Shown: piece after piece, positions 1 through 9,085 of the stretch
Position numbering within the stretch: position 1 is the first letter of the stretch
Layout of the letters: each line of letters opens with the position of its first letter
DNA from: an uncultured Alphaproteobacteria bacterium
GTDB taxonomy: Bacteria; Pseudomonadota; Alphaproteobacteria; Rhizobiales; Ancalomicrobiaceae
DNA length: 43,747 nt
Reading direction: 5' to 3'
NCBI GenBank assembly: GCA_937864925.1
Contig: CALMFH010000265.1
Location: 1 to 43,747 of the forward strand
Program-made: the position numbers and the translations under genes
Notes under the pieces: model-generated
The model's database searches: none
Told to the model about the DNA's origin: nothing
Seen by the model: the letters and a program-made list of their open reading frames with translations, nothing else

Positions 1-2
1 AG

Positions 3-509
3 GGCCCGGTGAAGATCTTCGAGAGCCAGGACGCGGCGGTCGCCGGCATCCTCGGAGGCCAGGTGGTGGCCGGCGACGTCGTCGTCATCCGATACGAGGG
101 CCCCAAGGGTGGCCCCGGCATGCAGGAGATGCTCTATCCGACCAGCTATCTGAAATCGAAGGGCCTGGGGAAGGCCTGCGCCCTCCTCACCGACGGCCGC
201 TTCTCCGGCGGCACCTCGGGCCTGTCGATCGGCCACGCCTCGCCGGAAGCGGCCGAGGGCGGCAACATCGGCCTCGTCGAGGCCGGCGACCGCATCCGCA
301 TCGACATCCCCAACCGGACGATCGACCTCCTGATCTCCGACGAGGAGATGGCGGCGCGTCGGGCGAAGATGGAGATGAAGGGCAAGGACGCCTGGAAGCC
401 GACGGCGCCGCGCGCCCGCAAGGTCTCCGCCGCGCTGCGTGCCTACGCCGCCATGGCGACCTCGGCCGCCAAGGGCGCGGTGCGCGACGTGACGCAGATC
501 GAGCGCTGA
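3..509 (+). CDS. ilvD: Dihydroxy-acid dehydratase, C-terminal part
   Basis: This is the C-terminal ~168 residues of dihydroxy-acid dehydratase, which dehydrates 2,3-dihydroxy-isovalerate and the methylvalerate analogue in the cytoplasm during valine, isoleucine and leucine synthesis. The reading frame is open from the window edge, so the start lies outside. Diagnostic family segments are [34 protein letters not shown] and the region [19 protein letters not shown]. The Fe-S cysteines belong to the missing N-terminal part. The last ~45 residues, after the [10 protein letters not shown] segment, are the usual low-conservation tail. Nothing in the visible part suggests damage. A strong hairpin terminator follows the stop codon. 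Confidence 0.95.
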   Translation, partial: GPVKIFESQDAAVAGILGGQVVAGDVVVIRYEGPKGGPGMQEMLYPTSYLKSKGLGKACALLTDGRFSGGTSGLSIGHASPEAAEGGNIGLVEAGDRIRIDIPNRTIDLLISDEEMAARRAKMEMKGKDAWKPTAPRARKVSAALRAYAAMATSAAKGAVRDVTQIER

Positions 510-537
510 GCCGAGCGCGACGCACATTCCGAGTCCG

Positions 538-579
538 CGAAGGGTGGGTGACCGGTCGGTCCCCGCCCTTCGTCGTTTT
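538..579 (+). terminator. Rho-independent terminator after ilvD
   Basis: CGAAGGGTGGG at 538-548 pairs with CCCGCCCTTCG at 562-572 (11 pairs, one a T-G wobble). The 13-nt loop is followed by TCGTTTTC. It lies 28 bases after the ilvD stop and separates ilvD from the carrier-protein cluster. The region 580-705 is AT-richer than its surroundings and probably holds the promoter of that cluster, but I see no clear -35/-10 pair. Confidence 0.7.
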
Positions 580-705
580 CGCACCTCCGATTCCGTCGAA
601 TCGTAATGATCAATGTAATTTCCGGTAAACCGTCTCCCTTCACTCGATGTTTCGACTTGTCTGCAATATTGCCCCCCTCTGAATTACGAGACGAAGGGGA
701 GCGTC

Positions 706-951
706 ATGGCTACGCAGATCCGTGAACTCATCGGTAACCACAAGATCTTGCCCGTCTCTATGGAGCGCGTGCGTGATGAGGACGATCTCTACGAACTGGG
801 AATGACGTCGTTCGCCTCGGTTCAGCTGATGCTGGCGCTGGAGGAGGCGTTCGACATCGAGTTCCCCGAGCGCATGCTCAATCGCAAGACCTTCGCGTCG
901 ATCTCGGCGATCGACCGCTCGGTTTCCGAACTCGTCTCCGGGAGGGCCTGA
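706..951 (+). CDS. Acyl carrier protein-like carrier protein
   Basis: An 81-residue protein with the fold and length of an acyl carrier protein. The phosphopantetheine site is usually DSL; here it is LGMTSFASVQ, so the modifiable serine is Ser35 with Thr in place of Asp and Phe in place of Leu. The helix II-like LMLALEEAFDIEFPE follows as in ACPs. The start is supported by a GGGGAG ribosome binding site ahead of ATG. It lies 4 bp before an acyl-CoA-dehydrogenase-like gene and in the same run as a SerRS-like amino acid:[carrier protein] ligase. From that context it is probably the substrate of that ligase and carries an amino acid as a pantetheine thioester, not a fatty acid. The non-canonical TSF motif fits a specialised carrier. 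Confidence 0.9.
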   Translation: MATQIRELIGNHKILPVSMERVRDEDDLYELGMTSFASVQLMLALEEAFDIEFPERMLNRKTFASISAIDRSVSELVSGRA

Positions 952-955
952 TCCG

Positions 956-2143
956 ATGAACGTCGCCGTGAACCCCGCCGCTCTCACCACGCCGGCGCTC
1001 GAGCGCATGGCCCGTGTCGCCGACGAGGTGGCCGCCAGATACGCTGCCGATGTCGACGCGACCGGCCGCTTTCCGGAAGAGACTTTCGCCGCGCTGAAGC
1101 GCGAACGCCTGCTCGGCTGCTGGATCCCGAAGGAATACGGCGGCGAGGGCCTGTCCCTCACCGAGATCTGCGGCCTCGTCGCCCGCCTCGGCCAGGCCTG
1201 CGGTTCCTCGGCGATGATCTACGGCATGCACCAGATCAAGATGTCGAGTCTGATCCAACATTCGGTCGGCTCGCCCTGGCACCTCGACTACATGCGTGAA
1301 GCGGCACGCGATCAGCTCCTGCTCGGCTCGGCGACGACCGAGGGCGGCATCGGCGGCGACCTGCGCAACTCGATCTGCGCCGTCGAAGTGGTCGGCGACC
1401 GCTATCGTCTGACCAAGCAGGCGACCTGCATCTCCTACGGCCGCGCTGCGGATGCGATCCTCGCCACCTGCCGCCGCAACCCCGACGCCGCCTCGTCGGA
1501 TCAGGTCATGGTCGTCTGCAGGAAGGGTGACTACACCCTGCGCGAGACCGTCGATTGGGACACCATGGGAATGCGCGGCACCCGCTCGGAGGGCTTCGAG
1601 TTGGTGTCGGAAGGGGACGCCCGTCAGGTCTTCGTCCAGCCCTTCTCCGAGATCGCCGCCCAGTCGATGCTCGCCATGGCGCACATCATCTGGACCGCCA
1701 CCTGGTACGGCATCGCCGCCGACACCGTGGTCAAGGCGCAGGCCTTCGTGAAGGCCGAGGCCAAGAAGAAGCCGGGCACCGTGCCGCCGGGCGCGCTGCG
1801 TCTCGCCGAGGTCTCCGCCTCGCTGCAACAGATGAAGTCGCTGCTCGTCGCCGGCATCGCCCGCTACGAGGAGGCCCTCGCCGACGAGAGCCTGATGAAC
1901 ACTCTGTCGTTCATCGCCGAACTCAACACCATCAAGGTGTCGGCCTCGCAGCTCGGCATCGCCATCGCTCAGCAGTCGCTGATGATCCTCGGCCTCGCCG
2001 GCTATCGCAACGCCGGCCCCTGGACCATCGCCCGCAACTACCGCGACCTGCTCTCCGCCGCGATCATGATCAACAACGATCGCATCCTCGGCAACACGTC
2101 GAACCTCTTGCTCATCAGCAAGATCGACGTCTCGGTCGCGTGA
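956..2143 (+). CDS. Acyl-CoA dehydrogenase family flavoprotein
   Basis: A 395-residue protein of the acyl-CoA dehydrogenase superfamily, with the helical N-terminal domain (to ~120), a beta domain ([29 protein letters not shown]) and a C-terminal helical bundle ending [19 protein letters not shown]. Full length for the family. It starts 4 bp after the carrier-protein gene, preceded by GGGAGG, and ends 7 bp before the ligase gene, so the three are almost certainly one operon. Acyl-CoA dehydrogenases that act on carrier-protein-bound aminoacyl groups are known in nonribosomal pathways (for example prolyl-carrier oxidases). The inferred role is oxidation of an aminoacyl thioester on the neighbouring carrier. 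The substrate cannot be read from the sequence. Confidence 0.88.
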   Translation: MNVAVNPAALTTPALERMARVADEVAARYAADVDATGRFPEETFAALKRERLLGCWIPKEYGGEGLSLTEICGLVARLGQACGSSAMIYGMHQIKMSSLIQHSVGSPWHLDYMREAARDQLLLGSATTEGGIGGDLRNSICAVEVVGDRYRLTKQATCISYGRAADAILATCRRNPDAASSDQVMVVCRKGDYTLRETVDWDTMGMRGTRSEGFELVSEGDARQVFVQPFSEIAAQSMLAMAHIIWTATWYGIAADTVVKAQAFVKAEAKKKPGTVPPGALRLAEVSASLQQMKSLLVAGIARYEEALADESLMNTLSFIAELNTIKVSASQLGIAIAQQSLMILGLAGYRNAGPWTIARNYRDLLSAAIMINNDRILGNTSNLLLISKIDVSVA

Positions 2144-2150
2144 GGTGAGA

Positions 2151-3110
2151 ATGAACGCCATTCCCCCCGAGATCCGCGCGGCCGCACCGGTCGTCACCCC
2201 GGACGCCCCGGCCAAGCCCTTCCTCGATCGCCTGTTCGCGGACGGGGTGTTGATGCCGACCGGCGTCGACGGCCTCTACGGCCGTTCCGGCGCCTTCGAG
2301 GAGGTCATCGACGGCTTCGAGCGTCTGGTCGAACGCTTCTCCCGTGAGGACGGTGCGGTGAAGATCCATTTCCCCCCGGCCATGCCGCGGGTGAACATGG
2401 AGAAGTCGGGATACCTCAAGAGCTTCCCGCAGCTCGCCGGCTCGATCCATTCCTTCATGGGCAACGACGCCGATCACTGCCAACTGATCGCCGCGCTGAC
2501 CGAGGGCCGCGACTGGAGCGACTATCAGTCGCCGACCGACGTGGTGCTGACGCCCGCCGCCTGCTACCCGCTCTATCCGACGGTGGCGGCGAAAGGTGCG
2601 GTCCCGATGTCGGGGCTGCTCTTCGACCTGAAGAGCTACTGCTTCCGCCACGAGCCGTCCAAGGAACCGACCCGCATGCAGCTCTTCCGCATGCGCGAGA
2701 ACGTCTGCATCGGCACGCCGACGCAGGTGACCGAGTTCCGCGAGCGGTGGCTGGAGCGCGGCCCGAAGCTGATCGCCTCGCTCGGCCTGCCGTGCGAGCT
2801 CGACGTCGCCAACGATCCGTTCTTCGGCCGCGGCGGCAAGCTGATGGCGCGCAACCAGCGTGACCAGCAGCTCAAGTTCGAACTGCTGATCCCGGTCAAC
2901 GACGGCGCCGATCCGACCGCCTGCCTGTCCTTCAACTACCACCAGAACCACTTCGGCACGCTGTGGGGGATGAAGCGCGAGGACGGCGAGGAGGCGCACT
3001 CGGCTTGCGTCGGCTTCGGCCTCGAGCGCATCGCGCTGGCGTTGTTCCGCCACCACGGCAACGACGTGGCGAAGTGGCCGGACGAGGTCCGGGACGTGCT
3101 GTTCGGGTGA
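2151..3110 (+). CDS. Amino acid:[carrier protein] ligase (SerRS-like)
   Basis: A 319-residue truncated homologue of the atypical archaeal-type seryl-tRNA synthetase, lacking a tRNA-binding domain. Class II motifs are visible: motif 2 LFRMREN (~178-184) and motif 3 GFGLERIAL (~288-296). The three zinc ligands expected in this family are Cys138 (PAACYPLYP), Glu183 (RMRENVC) and Cys286 (HSACVGFG). Characterised relatives in Bradyrhizobium and Agrobacterium activate glycine or alanine with ATP and load it on the phosphopantetheine of a small carrier protein, not on tRNA. ATG at 2151 is preferred over the in-frame GTG at 2145 because GAGG lies 5 bases upstream of it. The gene is in operon with the carrier protein and the dehydrogenase. 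Pathway product unknown. Confidence 0.92.
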   Translation: MNAIPPEIRAAAPVVTPDAPAKPFLDRLFADGVLMPTGVDGLYGRSGAFEEVIDGFERLVERFSREDGAVKIHFPPAMPRVNMEKSGYLKSFPQLAGSIHSFMGNDADHCQLIAALTEGRDWSDYQSPTDVVLTPAACYPLYPTVAAKGAVPMSGLLFDLKSYCFRHEPSKEPTRMQLFRMRENVCIGTPTQVTEFRERWLERGPKLIASLGLPCELDVANDPFFGRGGKLMARNQRDQQLKFELLIPVNDGADPTACLSFNYHQNHFGTLWGMKREDGEEAHSACVGFGLERIALALFRHHGNDVAKWPDEVRDVLFG

Positions 3111-3130
3111 GGGGAGGGGTCGGGTCGTAG

Positions 3131-3247
3131 GGTGCGGAGAGCCGCAGGCGAATTGCACCGTCCGCCCCCGCCGTCTGCCCCGAAGCCCACCCCGACCGCA
3201 GCCGGTGCAATTCGCTCGCGCGCTTTGCACCCGACGCGGTCCGCACC
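3131..3247. repeat. Nested inverted repeat downstream of the ligase gene
   Basis: GCGAATTGCACCG at 3148-3160 is exactly inverted as CGGTGCAATTCGC at 3203-3215. An outer pair, GGTGCGGA at 3131-3138 and TCCGCACC at 3240-3247, is nested outside it. No coding sequence fits here. It may end transcription of the carrier-protein operon or be a small palindromic intergenic element. Confidence 0.7.
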
Positions 3248-3275
3248 GCATTCCCCGCGCCTCCGGGCGCGGTCT

Positions 3276-3430
3276 TCCTTCTCCCCTTGCGGGAGAAGGT
3301 GGCCGAAGGCCGGATGAGGGGTCCGGGCCTCTCCTCCGGTACGGCGCTCGAAGGGGCGCCCGGTTGCGCGCCGAGGCGCGCGCCTCATCCGCCCCTTCGG
3401 GGCACCTTCCCCCGCGAGGGAGGAAGGGGG
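3276..3430. repeat. Rhizobial-type palindromic intergenic repeat, inverted pair
   Basis: The left arm (3276-3321) contains CTTCTCCCCTTGCGGGAGAAG followed by a GGCCGAAGGCC palindrome and GGATGAGGGG. The right arm (3383-3430) contains CCTCATCCGCC, a CCCCTTCGGGG palindrome and a degenerate CTTCC...GGAAG hairpin in the opposite order. This is the common alphaproteobacterial REP-like arrangement; a related pair lies at 40095-40287. Together with the preceding inverted repeat it fills the 357-bp gap between the ligase and DUF1839 genes. Confidence 0.75.
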
Positions 3431-3467
3431 CACCCGGAGAGCAGCCTCGATCCTCGGAGACCCCCGC

Positions 3468-4454
3468 ATGCGCCTCCCCGATCCCTCCTCCCATCGCCCC
3501 CATGCACTCCATGCGGCCGATCGGCGTTGGCCGGAGACCAACTGCTGGACCGACCTGTGGATCGAGATCGTCGCCGCCCTCGGCCACGAGCCGGCGGCGA
3601 TGCTCGGCTTCACCGTGACGCAGAGCTACGAGGGCGATCAGGCGACCTTCTTCAAGGTGCCGACCGCCGATCTCGAGCGCCTCTTCGGCCTCGAACTGCT
3701 GGAGCTCTCCATCTTCGACCGGCTGGAGGCCCACGTCGCCGAGCAGGTGGCGCGCGGCCGCATCGTCCTGGTCGAGGCCGACGCCCATTTCCTGCCCGAT
3801 ACGCTCGGGGTGACCTATCGCACCGGCCATTCCAAGACGACGATCGGCATCACCGCCATCGACGCCGCGGCCCGCCGCCTCGACTATTTCCACAATGCCG
3901 GCTACTTCCGGCTGACGGGCGAGGACTACGACGGCATCTTCGGCGCATCCGGGCAGCCGCGCGATCCGGCGATCCTCTTTCCCTATGTCGAGTTCCTCAA
4001 GATCCCCGAGCGGGCGCCGATCGTCGATCTCCGCCGCGAGGCCGTCGACCTCCTGAAGCGCCATCTCGCCCGCCGCCCGGCCGAGAACCCGTTTGCCGCC
4101 TGGAGCGCCGACTTCGCCCGCCACACGGCGGATCTGGCGACCCGGCCGCCGGAGTGGTTCCACATCTACGCCTTCAACCTGATGCGTCAGTACGGCGCCA
4201 ATTTCGAACTGCTGGCGAGCCATCTCGCCTGGCTGGAAGGGCAGGGGGAGAGCGGCCTCGAGGCCCCGCGTCTCGCGGCGGAAGAGATCGCCGAGACCAT
4301 GAAGGTGATGCAGTTCAAGCTCGCCCGCGCCATGGCGAAGAAGCGCTTCGACGGGTTGTCCGAGATGATCGACGGCTGCGCGACCGCCTGGGAGCGCTGC
4401 ATGGGGGCACTGGTGGCGGGGTACCTGGCAGGAGATGCGCGCGCCGCGGCGTGA
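3468..4454 (+). CDS. DUF1839 family protein
   Basis: A 328-residue protein that I place in DUF1839, a family found beside SerRS-like amino acid:[carrier protein] ligases in rhizobia. Recognisable stretches are NCWTDLWIEIVAALGHEP (~26-43), the region QATFFKVPTADLERLFGLEL (~54-73), VLVEADAHFLPDT (~100-112) and FHNAGYFRLTGEDYDGIFG (~138-156). It has no signal peptide or membrane segment, so it is probably cytosolic. The EADAHFLPDT...YRTGHSKTTI region, rich in acidic residues and histidine, could be a catalytic or metal site. A resemblance to acyl- or aminoacyl-transferase folds is only a guess. ATG is preceded by GGAGA 7 bases upstream. A repeat-filled gap separates it from the ligase and a 66-bp gap from the GH2 gene on the same strand. 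Confidence 0.8.
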   Translation: MRLPDPSSHRPHALHAADRRWPETNCWTDLWIEIVAALGHEPAAMLGFTVTQSYEGDQATFFKVPTADLERLFGLELLELSIFDRLEAHVAEQVARGRIVLVEADAHFLPDTLGVTYRTGHSKTTIGITAIDAAARRLDYFHNAGYFRLTGEDYDGIFGASGQPRDPAILFPYVEFLKIPERAPIVDLRREAVDLLKRHLARRPAENPFAAWSADFARHTADLATRPPEWFHIYAFNLMRQYGANFELLASHLAWLEGQGESGLEAPRLAAEEIAETMKVMQFKLARAMAKKRFDGLSEMIDGCATAWERCMGALVAGYLAGDARAAA

Positions 4455-4520
4455 ACCACGCCGGGTGCGATCTCGATAGCCATGCGATGATCGCATACCC
4501 CGATTCCCCGGAGCGACCTC

Positions 4521-6989
4521 GTGACCCACGCCCTGCCGATCGATGCCTCTCGCCGCGCTCTCGACGCCGGATGGCGCATGGCCTCGACCGCCCCCGGCGC
4601 CTGGGCCACCCCCGCCGACGTCGACCCCGCCGCCGAATGGCTCGACGCGATCGTCCCGGGCACCGTCGCCGCGACGCTCCGCGCCCACGGCCGCTGGTCG
4701 GAAGACGCCCCGACGCCACTCCATGATCGCGACCACTGGTACCGCACCACCCTCGACGTCACCGGCCGCCGCCGTCTGCGCTTCGACGGGCTCGCCACCT
4801 TCGCCGAGGTCTTCCTCGACGGCGTCGAGATCCTGCGCTCGTCGTCGATGTTTCTCGCCCACGAGGTCGACGTCGATCTCCACCCCGGTTCGGACCTCGT
4901 CATCGTCTTCCGCTCGCTCGCCCGCGCCCTCGACGCGGTGAAGCCGAAGCGCGCCCGCTGGCGCCCGCGCCTGATCCCCGAGCAACGGCTGCGCGCCGTC
5001 CGCACCACCCTCCTCGGCCACATGCCCGGCTGGTGCCCGCCGATCGACGCGGTCGGGCCCTTCCGCCCGATCACCCTCGCCGACCCGGCCACCGATCCGA
5101 TCCGCACCGCCCGTCTCGACGCCGGTTACGATGGCCTCGACGGCCACTTGAAGGCCCGCCTCGTCTTCGAGGAACCGACGCTGCCGGCCTCCGCCCGACT
5201 TCTCTGCGCCGGCTGCGAAACCCCGCTGACCCTCGATCCGGACGGTGCCCTCGTCGGCGAACTGCCGCTCGCCGGCATCGAACCCTGGTGGCCGGCGACC
5301 CACGGCGACCCCGTCCTCCACGATGTCGAGGCCGAGATCGACGGCGTCCGCTTGCGGCTCGGCCGCGTCGGCTTCCGCTCCGTCGCGGTCGATCGTGGGC
5401 CGGATGGCAACGGCTTCGGCCTCGTCGTCAACGGTGTGTCGGTCTTCGCCCGTGGCTCGGTGTGGGTCCCGAGCGACATGGTCGGGCTCTCAGGTGATCG
5501 CTCGAGCTACGAGGTCGAATTGACCCGTATCCGCGACGCCGGTCTCAACATGGTCCGCGTACCCGGCATCGCCGTCTACGAGACGGGCGCCTTCCACGAC
5601 CTCTGCGACGAACTCGGCATCCTCGTCTGGCAGGATCTGATGTTCGCCAATTTCGATTACCCCGCCGGCGACGCCGACTTCGTCGCCGAAGCCCGCGCCG
5701 AAGCCGGAGAGGTCGCCGCGCGGCTCGCGCGTCACCCGTCGAGCGCCGTGGTGTGCGGCGGCTCCGAGATCACCCAGCAGGCGGCGATGATGGGCCTGCC
5801 GCCGGCGATGTGGGGCAATGCCCTCTTAGACACGATCCTGCCCGCCGTCGTCGCGGCCGAGGTGCCGGATCTCCCCTGGGTTCGCTCCACTCCCGACGGC
5901 GGCGCCATGCCCTTCGTCGCCGATGCCGGCGTCACCCATTATTACGGTGTCGGTGCCTATGGCCGCCCGCTGGAGGATGCCCGCCGGGCGAACGTCCGCT
6001 TCGCCGCCGAATGCCTCGCCTTCGCCTGCGTACCCGAGGACAAGACCGTCGCCGAACGCCTCGCGGTGCCCCCGGTCCATTCTCCCGCCTGGAAGGCCGG
6101 GGTGCCGCGCGATCTCGGCGCCGGCTGGGATTTCGAGGACGTGCGCGAGACCTACGAGCGGATGGTGTTCGGCGTCGCTCCTGCGGCCCTGCGCCATGAC
6201 GATCCCGAGCGATACCTCGACATCGCCCGCGCCACCGTCGCTCATGTCGTCGAGGAGACGATCCGCGAGTGGCGCCGCCCCGGCTCGACCTGTCGTGGCG
6301 CCTTGGTCTTCACCCACCGCGATCCGAAGATCGGCGCCGGCTGGGGCCTGGTCGATGCTCTCGGCCGGCCGAAATCGGCCTTCCATGCGCTGGCGCGCGC
6401 CTCGGCGCCGCTCCTGCTGATCCTCTCCGACGAGGGCGTCAACGGCCTCGACGTCCACGTCGTCAATGAGACGCCGGAACCGGTCGTCGGCCGGCTCGAA
6501 CTCGTCGCCCTCGCCGACGGCCACCGCCCGGCGGTCTCGGGCGCCCGCGAGGTCGAGGTGGCGGCGCGCGGCAGCCTCTCTCTCGCCGCCTGCGATCTCT
6601 TCGGCGCCTTCTTCGACACGACCCGCGCCTATCGCTTCGGCCCTGCCGCCCACGATCTCACCCATGCCCGGTTGATCGGCACCGACGGCGAAGCGCTCGC
6701 CGAAGCCTTCCACTGGCCGCTCGGCCGCTCGGTGGCGAAAAAGCGCGCCGGCCTCGCGGCGCGGATCGAGCGCACCGGCGACGACTGGGATCTGATCGTG
6801 TCCTGCGAGGAGGCGGTGACCTCGGTCGTCGTTTCCGACGAGGCCTTCACCTGCGCCGACGGCTTCCACCTGGCCCCCGGCGAGAGCCGCCTGCGCCTGG
6901 TACGCCGGCCCGAAGCCTCGGCCGACGCGGTGCCCGAAGGCCGTGTCCGAGCGCTGAACGCGCGGGAACGGGCGACCTATCGGGGGTGA
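4521..6989 (+). CDS. Glycoside hydrolase family 2 protein (beta-mannosidase-like)
   Basis: An 822-residue GH2-type protein. The N-terminal sugar-binding jelly roll (RFDGLATFAEVFLDGVEIL, ~85-103), immunoglobulin-like domains and TIM barrel can be followed. The barrel carries RDAGLNMVRVPGIAVYE and GILVWQDLMFANFDYP. The acid/base glutamate is in VVCGGSEIT, where beta-mannosidases have WCGNNE. The candidate nucleophile is the Glu in RFAAECLAF. No signal peptide is seen, so it is probably cytosolic. The GTG start is supported by GGAG 7 bases upstream. It is co-directional with DUF1839 and the carrier-protein operon, an association that suggests the product may be glycosylated or built on a sugar; this is inference. 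Substrate unknown. Confidence 0.87.
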   Translation: MTHALPIDASRRALDAGWRMASTAPGAWATPADVDPAAEWLDAIVPGTVAATLRAHGRWSEDAPTPLHDRDHWYRTTLDVTGRRRLRFDGLATFAEVFLDGVEILRSSSMFLAHEVDVDLHPGSDLVIVFRSLARALDAVKPKRARWRPRLIPEQRLRAVRTTLLGHMPGWCPPIDAVGPFRPITLADPATDPIRTARLDAGYDGLDGHLKARLVFEEPTLPASARLLCAGCETPLTLDPDGALVGELPLAGIEPWWPATHGDPVLHDVEAEIDGVRLRLGRVGFRSVAVDRGPDGNGFGLVVNGVSVFARGSVWVPSDMVGLSGDRSSYEVELTRIRDAGLNMVRVPGIAVYETGAFHDLCDELGILVWQDLMFANFDYPAGDADFVAEARAEAGEVAARLARHPSSAVVCGGSEITQQAAMMGLPPAMWGNALLDTILPAVVAAEVPDLPWVRSTPDGGAMPFVADAGVTHYYGVGAYGRPLEDARRANVRFAAECLAFACVPEDKTVAERLAVPPVHSPAWKAGVPRDLGAGWDFEDVRETYERMVFGVAPAALRHDDPERYLDIARATVAHVVEETIREWRRPGSTCRGALVFTHRDPKIGAGWGLVDALGRPKSAFHALARASAPLLLILSDEGVNGLDVHVVNETPEPVVGRLELVALADGHRPAVSGAREVEVAARGSLSLAACDLFGAFFDTTRAYRFGPAAHDLTHARLIGTDGEALAEAFHWPLGRSVAKKRAGLAARIERTGDDWDLIVSCEEAVTSVVVSDEAFTCADGFHLAPGESRLRLVRRPEASADAVPEGRVRALNARERATYRG

Positions 6990-7110
6990 CGGACCCCGGG
7001 TTTGACGTTACGTAGCGGCTGCGCCGGGGACGCCGAAAGAATGGATTCGGGGCGACGCAGGCCAACCGCGCGCCAGAGGGCCGCTATGAAGGCCGATCAC
7101 GCGGGAGCGG

Positions 7111-7368
7111 TCAGGGTCTCCCCCCGCCGATCGCGTAGCGCTCCTGGTCGGCCTCGACGAAGTCGACGGCCGGATCTGACCTGAGCTTCTGTAGGGCATC
7201 CCGTTCGGTCTCGCCGGAGACGATGCCGAACATACCGAGCTTGTCGAAATCCGGTCGCCGAAGCCCCAGGGATCGGGCGAAACTGACGCGCGCCGGCGAA
7301 CGAGCGTCTTCCAGGCGCCTCTGGGCATCTGGCGTCAAGCCGACGTGGACATGAATTGTGTCTGCCAT
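7111..7368 (-). CDS. Small peptidase-inhibitor I9-like protein
   Basis: An 85-residue protein starting MADTIHVHVGLTPDAQRRLE with no signal sequence. Its C-terminal half (ALQKLRSDPAVDFVEADQER) resembles the end of the inhibitor I9/subtilisin propeptide fold, where the pattern is usually LxxxPxVxxVExD. ATG has a GGAGG site 8 bases upstream. It lies 217 bp downstream of a subtilase gene on the same strand. The inferred role is a separate chaperone or inhibitor for that protease. The family match is by pattern only. The protein lacks a catalytic domain of its own and is much shorter than a full protease precursor. Confidence 0.7.
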   Translation of the reverse strand: MADTIHVHVGLTPDAQRRLEDARSPARVSFARSLGLRRPDFDKLGMFGIVSGETERDALQKLRSDPAVDFVEADQERYAIGGGRP

Positions 7369-7585
7369 CGTGGGCCTCCAAGTCGCGGCAAGCTTAGCAT
7401 ACTCGTCTGTCCGTTAACAAACTCGCCGCCACCGTTCGGGTTCCGAAAAAGGACTTTGGAGCGTGGTTTTCCACCCTGGCCATAAGATATGGCTGTTGGT
7501 TGCCTCCTCGACCAGTGGGGGGACGCTTCGGCTCCGGCGGCGCCGGCCGCCGGAACCTCATCGTCTCCGTGGCGTGTCGCCGCCG

Positions 7586-8959
7586 TCACACGGTCAACTG
7601 GATCAGTCCCGCGCCCAGGTCCAGGGGGTCGCCGAGCGGTCTCGCACGCAGCTTGAGCCGGTCCCACGCCTCCAGCGCGGACATGTCTGGTTCGAACTCG
7701 AACATCAGGGCGGCGAGCGCTGCGACGTGCGGCGTCGCCATCGATGTGCCCGAGAGGAAGTTGTAAGCGCCCCCGGGCCACGAGGAATAGACGCCGACGC
7801 CGGGCGCGGCAACATCGACGGCCCCTATTCCGTCCAACTGACGCGAACTGAACGGAGCGACCCCGAGGTCCGATCCCACCGCAGCGACCGATAGGATGGA
7901 TGGGCATGCGGCGGGGTTGCCGACGGCTCCGAGTGAGTTCGGACGGCGGCTTTCGTTACCGGCGGCGGCGACGATCAGGGTGCCGTTGCCCTTCCGTGGC
8001 CTGAGGAGACGCTCGGCGATGCGTTCATAGAGCTGGGAATACGGGTCTCCCGGTCTGCGGGGTGAACCGAGACTCATGGAGATGACCCTCGCGCCCGCCT
8101 CGACCGCCCACTGGATACCTTCGATGATCGTGCTGTCCTCTCCGCGGCCGGCGTTGGAAAGGACCTTGCCGACGAGCAGAGTCGCGTCGGGCGCGACGCC
8201 GTAGGCCCGCCCGGACCCGTTGGGACGTTGGGGGCCGTTTACGGTGCCACAGCAATGGGTGCCGTGTCCGTGGCCGTCGGTGACGGGCTCTCCGCGCACG
8301 AAGCTCCGCAGATTGTCCGTAATCAGCCGGTCGCGGAAATCGGGATGCGCCTCGTCGATCCCGGTATCCAGTACTGCGACCTTGACGCCGCGCCCGGTCG
8401 GTCGTTCGGCCTTGGTGAGGCCGATCGCCGCGAGTCCCCAAGTGTGGGTCGGTGTGTCGACATGAGCGCTGGCACTCCGAAACAGCGACGCGGGCGGTCT
8501 GAATTCTGGCCGGGTGCCCGCAGCGAGGACGGCCAGTGCCTGATCGATCCCGTCCCGCAGGCCACGCAGATAGTCCAGGCCGATGAGCGGCGGCGCCGGC
8601 TGGGCCGTGGTCTCCGTGACCGGGGAGGGCAACGTCCTGACCTCGTTGGGGAAAACGCCCTCCACCTCTGCCGCGTTGCGCAGGCGTTCGACGTCCGCCT
8701 CACTCGCGATGACACTCGCGCATCCGAGTTCGGCATGGATGTGGGCATTCGCGATGTCGGCCCCTCCCAGACCCATCGCCAGGGGCCCCATGCCGCCGTT
8801 CCCGCCATTTCGCGGAACCAGCGACATGACCTTCGCCATCATCTCGGCGTTCTCGTCGATCCGCTCCCGGAACAGGACGATATGGGTGGCACGGAGATCT
8901 TCCGTGCCTTCTGATCCGCGCGGCCCACCAGCGCGTGCGGTCTTTCGCGACTTCGCCAT
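7586..8959 (-). CDS. Subtilase family serine peptidase (S8), probably cytoplasmic
   Basis: A 457-residue subtilisin-like protease with the full catalytic triad: Asp198 (VAVLDTGID), His232 (GHGHGTHCCGT) and Ser406 (LSGTSMATPH), plus the oxyanion Asn335 (AAAGNES). The start at 8959 (MAKSRKTARAGG) is chosen because a GGGAGCGGGA purine run lies directly ahead; a 30-residue extension to 9049 has no support. No signal peptide is visible, so it is predicted to stay in the cytoplasm. The N-terminal ~110 residues end ADVERLRNAAEVEGVFPNEVR, which resembles an I9-like propeptide. The following gene (7111-7368) codes a second I9-like protein. The double Cys after the catalytic His (HCCGT in place of HVAGT) is unusual. 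Targets unknown. Confidence 0.9.
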   Translation of the reverse strand: MAKSRKTARAGGPRGSEGTEDLRATHIVLFRERIDENAEMMAKVMSLVPRNGGNGGMGPLAMGLGGADIANAHIHAELGCASVIASEADVERLRNAAEVEGVFPNEVRTLPSPVTETTAQPAPPLIGLDYLRGLRDGIDQALAVLAAGTRPEFRPPASLFRSASAHVDTPTHTWGLAAIGLTKAERPTGRGVKVAVLDTGIDEAHPDFRDRLITDNLRSFVRGEPVTDGHGHGTHCCGTVNGPQRPNGSGRAYGVAPDATLLVGKVLSNAGRGEDSTIIEGIQWAVEAGARVISMSLGSPRRPGDPYSQLYERIAERLLRPRKGNGTLIVAAAGNESRRPNSLGAVGNPAACPSILSVAAVGSDLGVAPFSSRQLDGIGAVDVAAPGVGVYSSWPGGAYNFLSGTSMATPHVAALAALMFEFEPDMSALEAWDRLKLRARPLGDPLDLGAGLIQLTV

Positions 8960-9085
8960 TCCCGCTCCCCCGATTGCGAACACCACAGGCCCGAATGGCG
9001 TGCGGCATCGGTCGAATGCAATCAGAATGCGAAAATGTGAATAATGCAATCCGCGAAATTACCGCGATGCGCTTATCCCCCCCCC

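Noticed and set aside
2115-5321. Very long open frame on the minus strand opposite the ligase, DUF1839 and GH2 genes
   Set aside because: It mirrors the codon structure of real plus-strand genes in high-GC DNA, has no recognisable domain and would span a repeat-filled gap.
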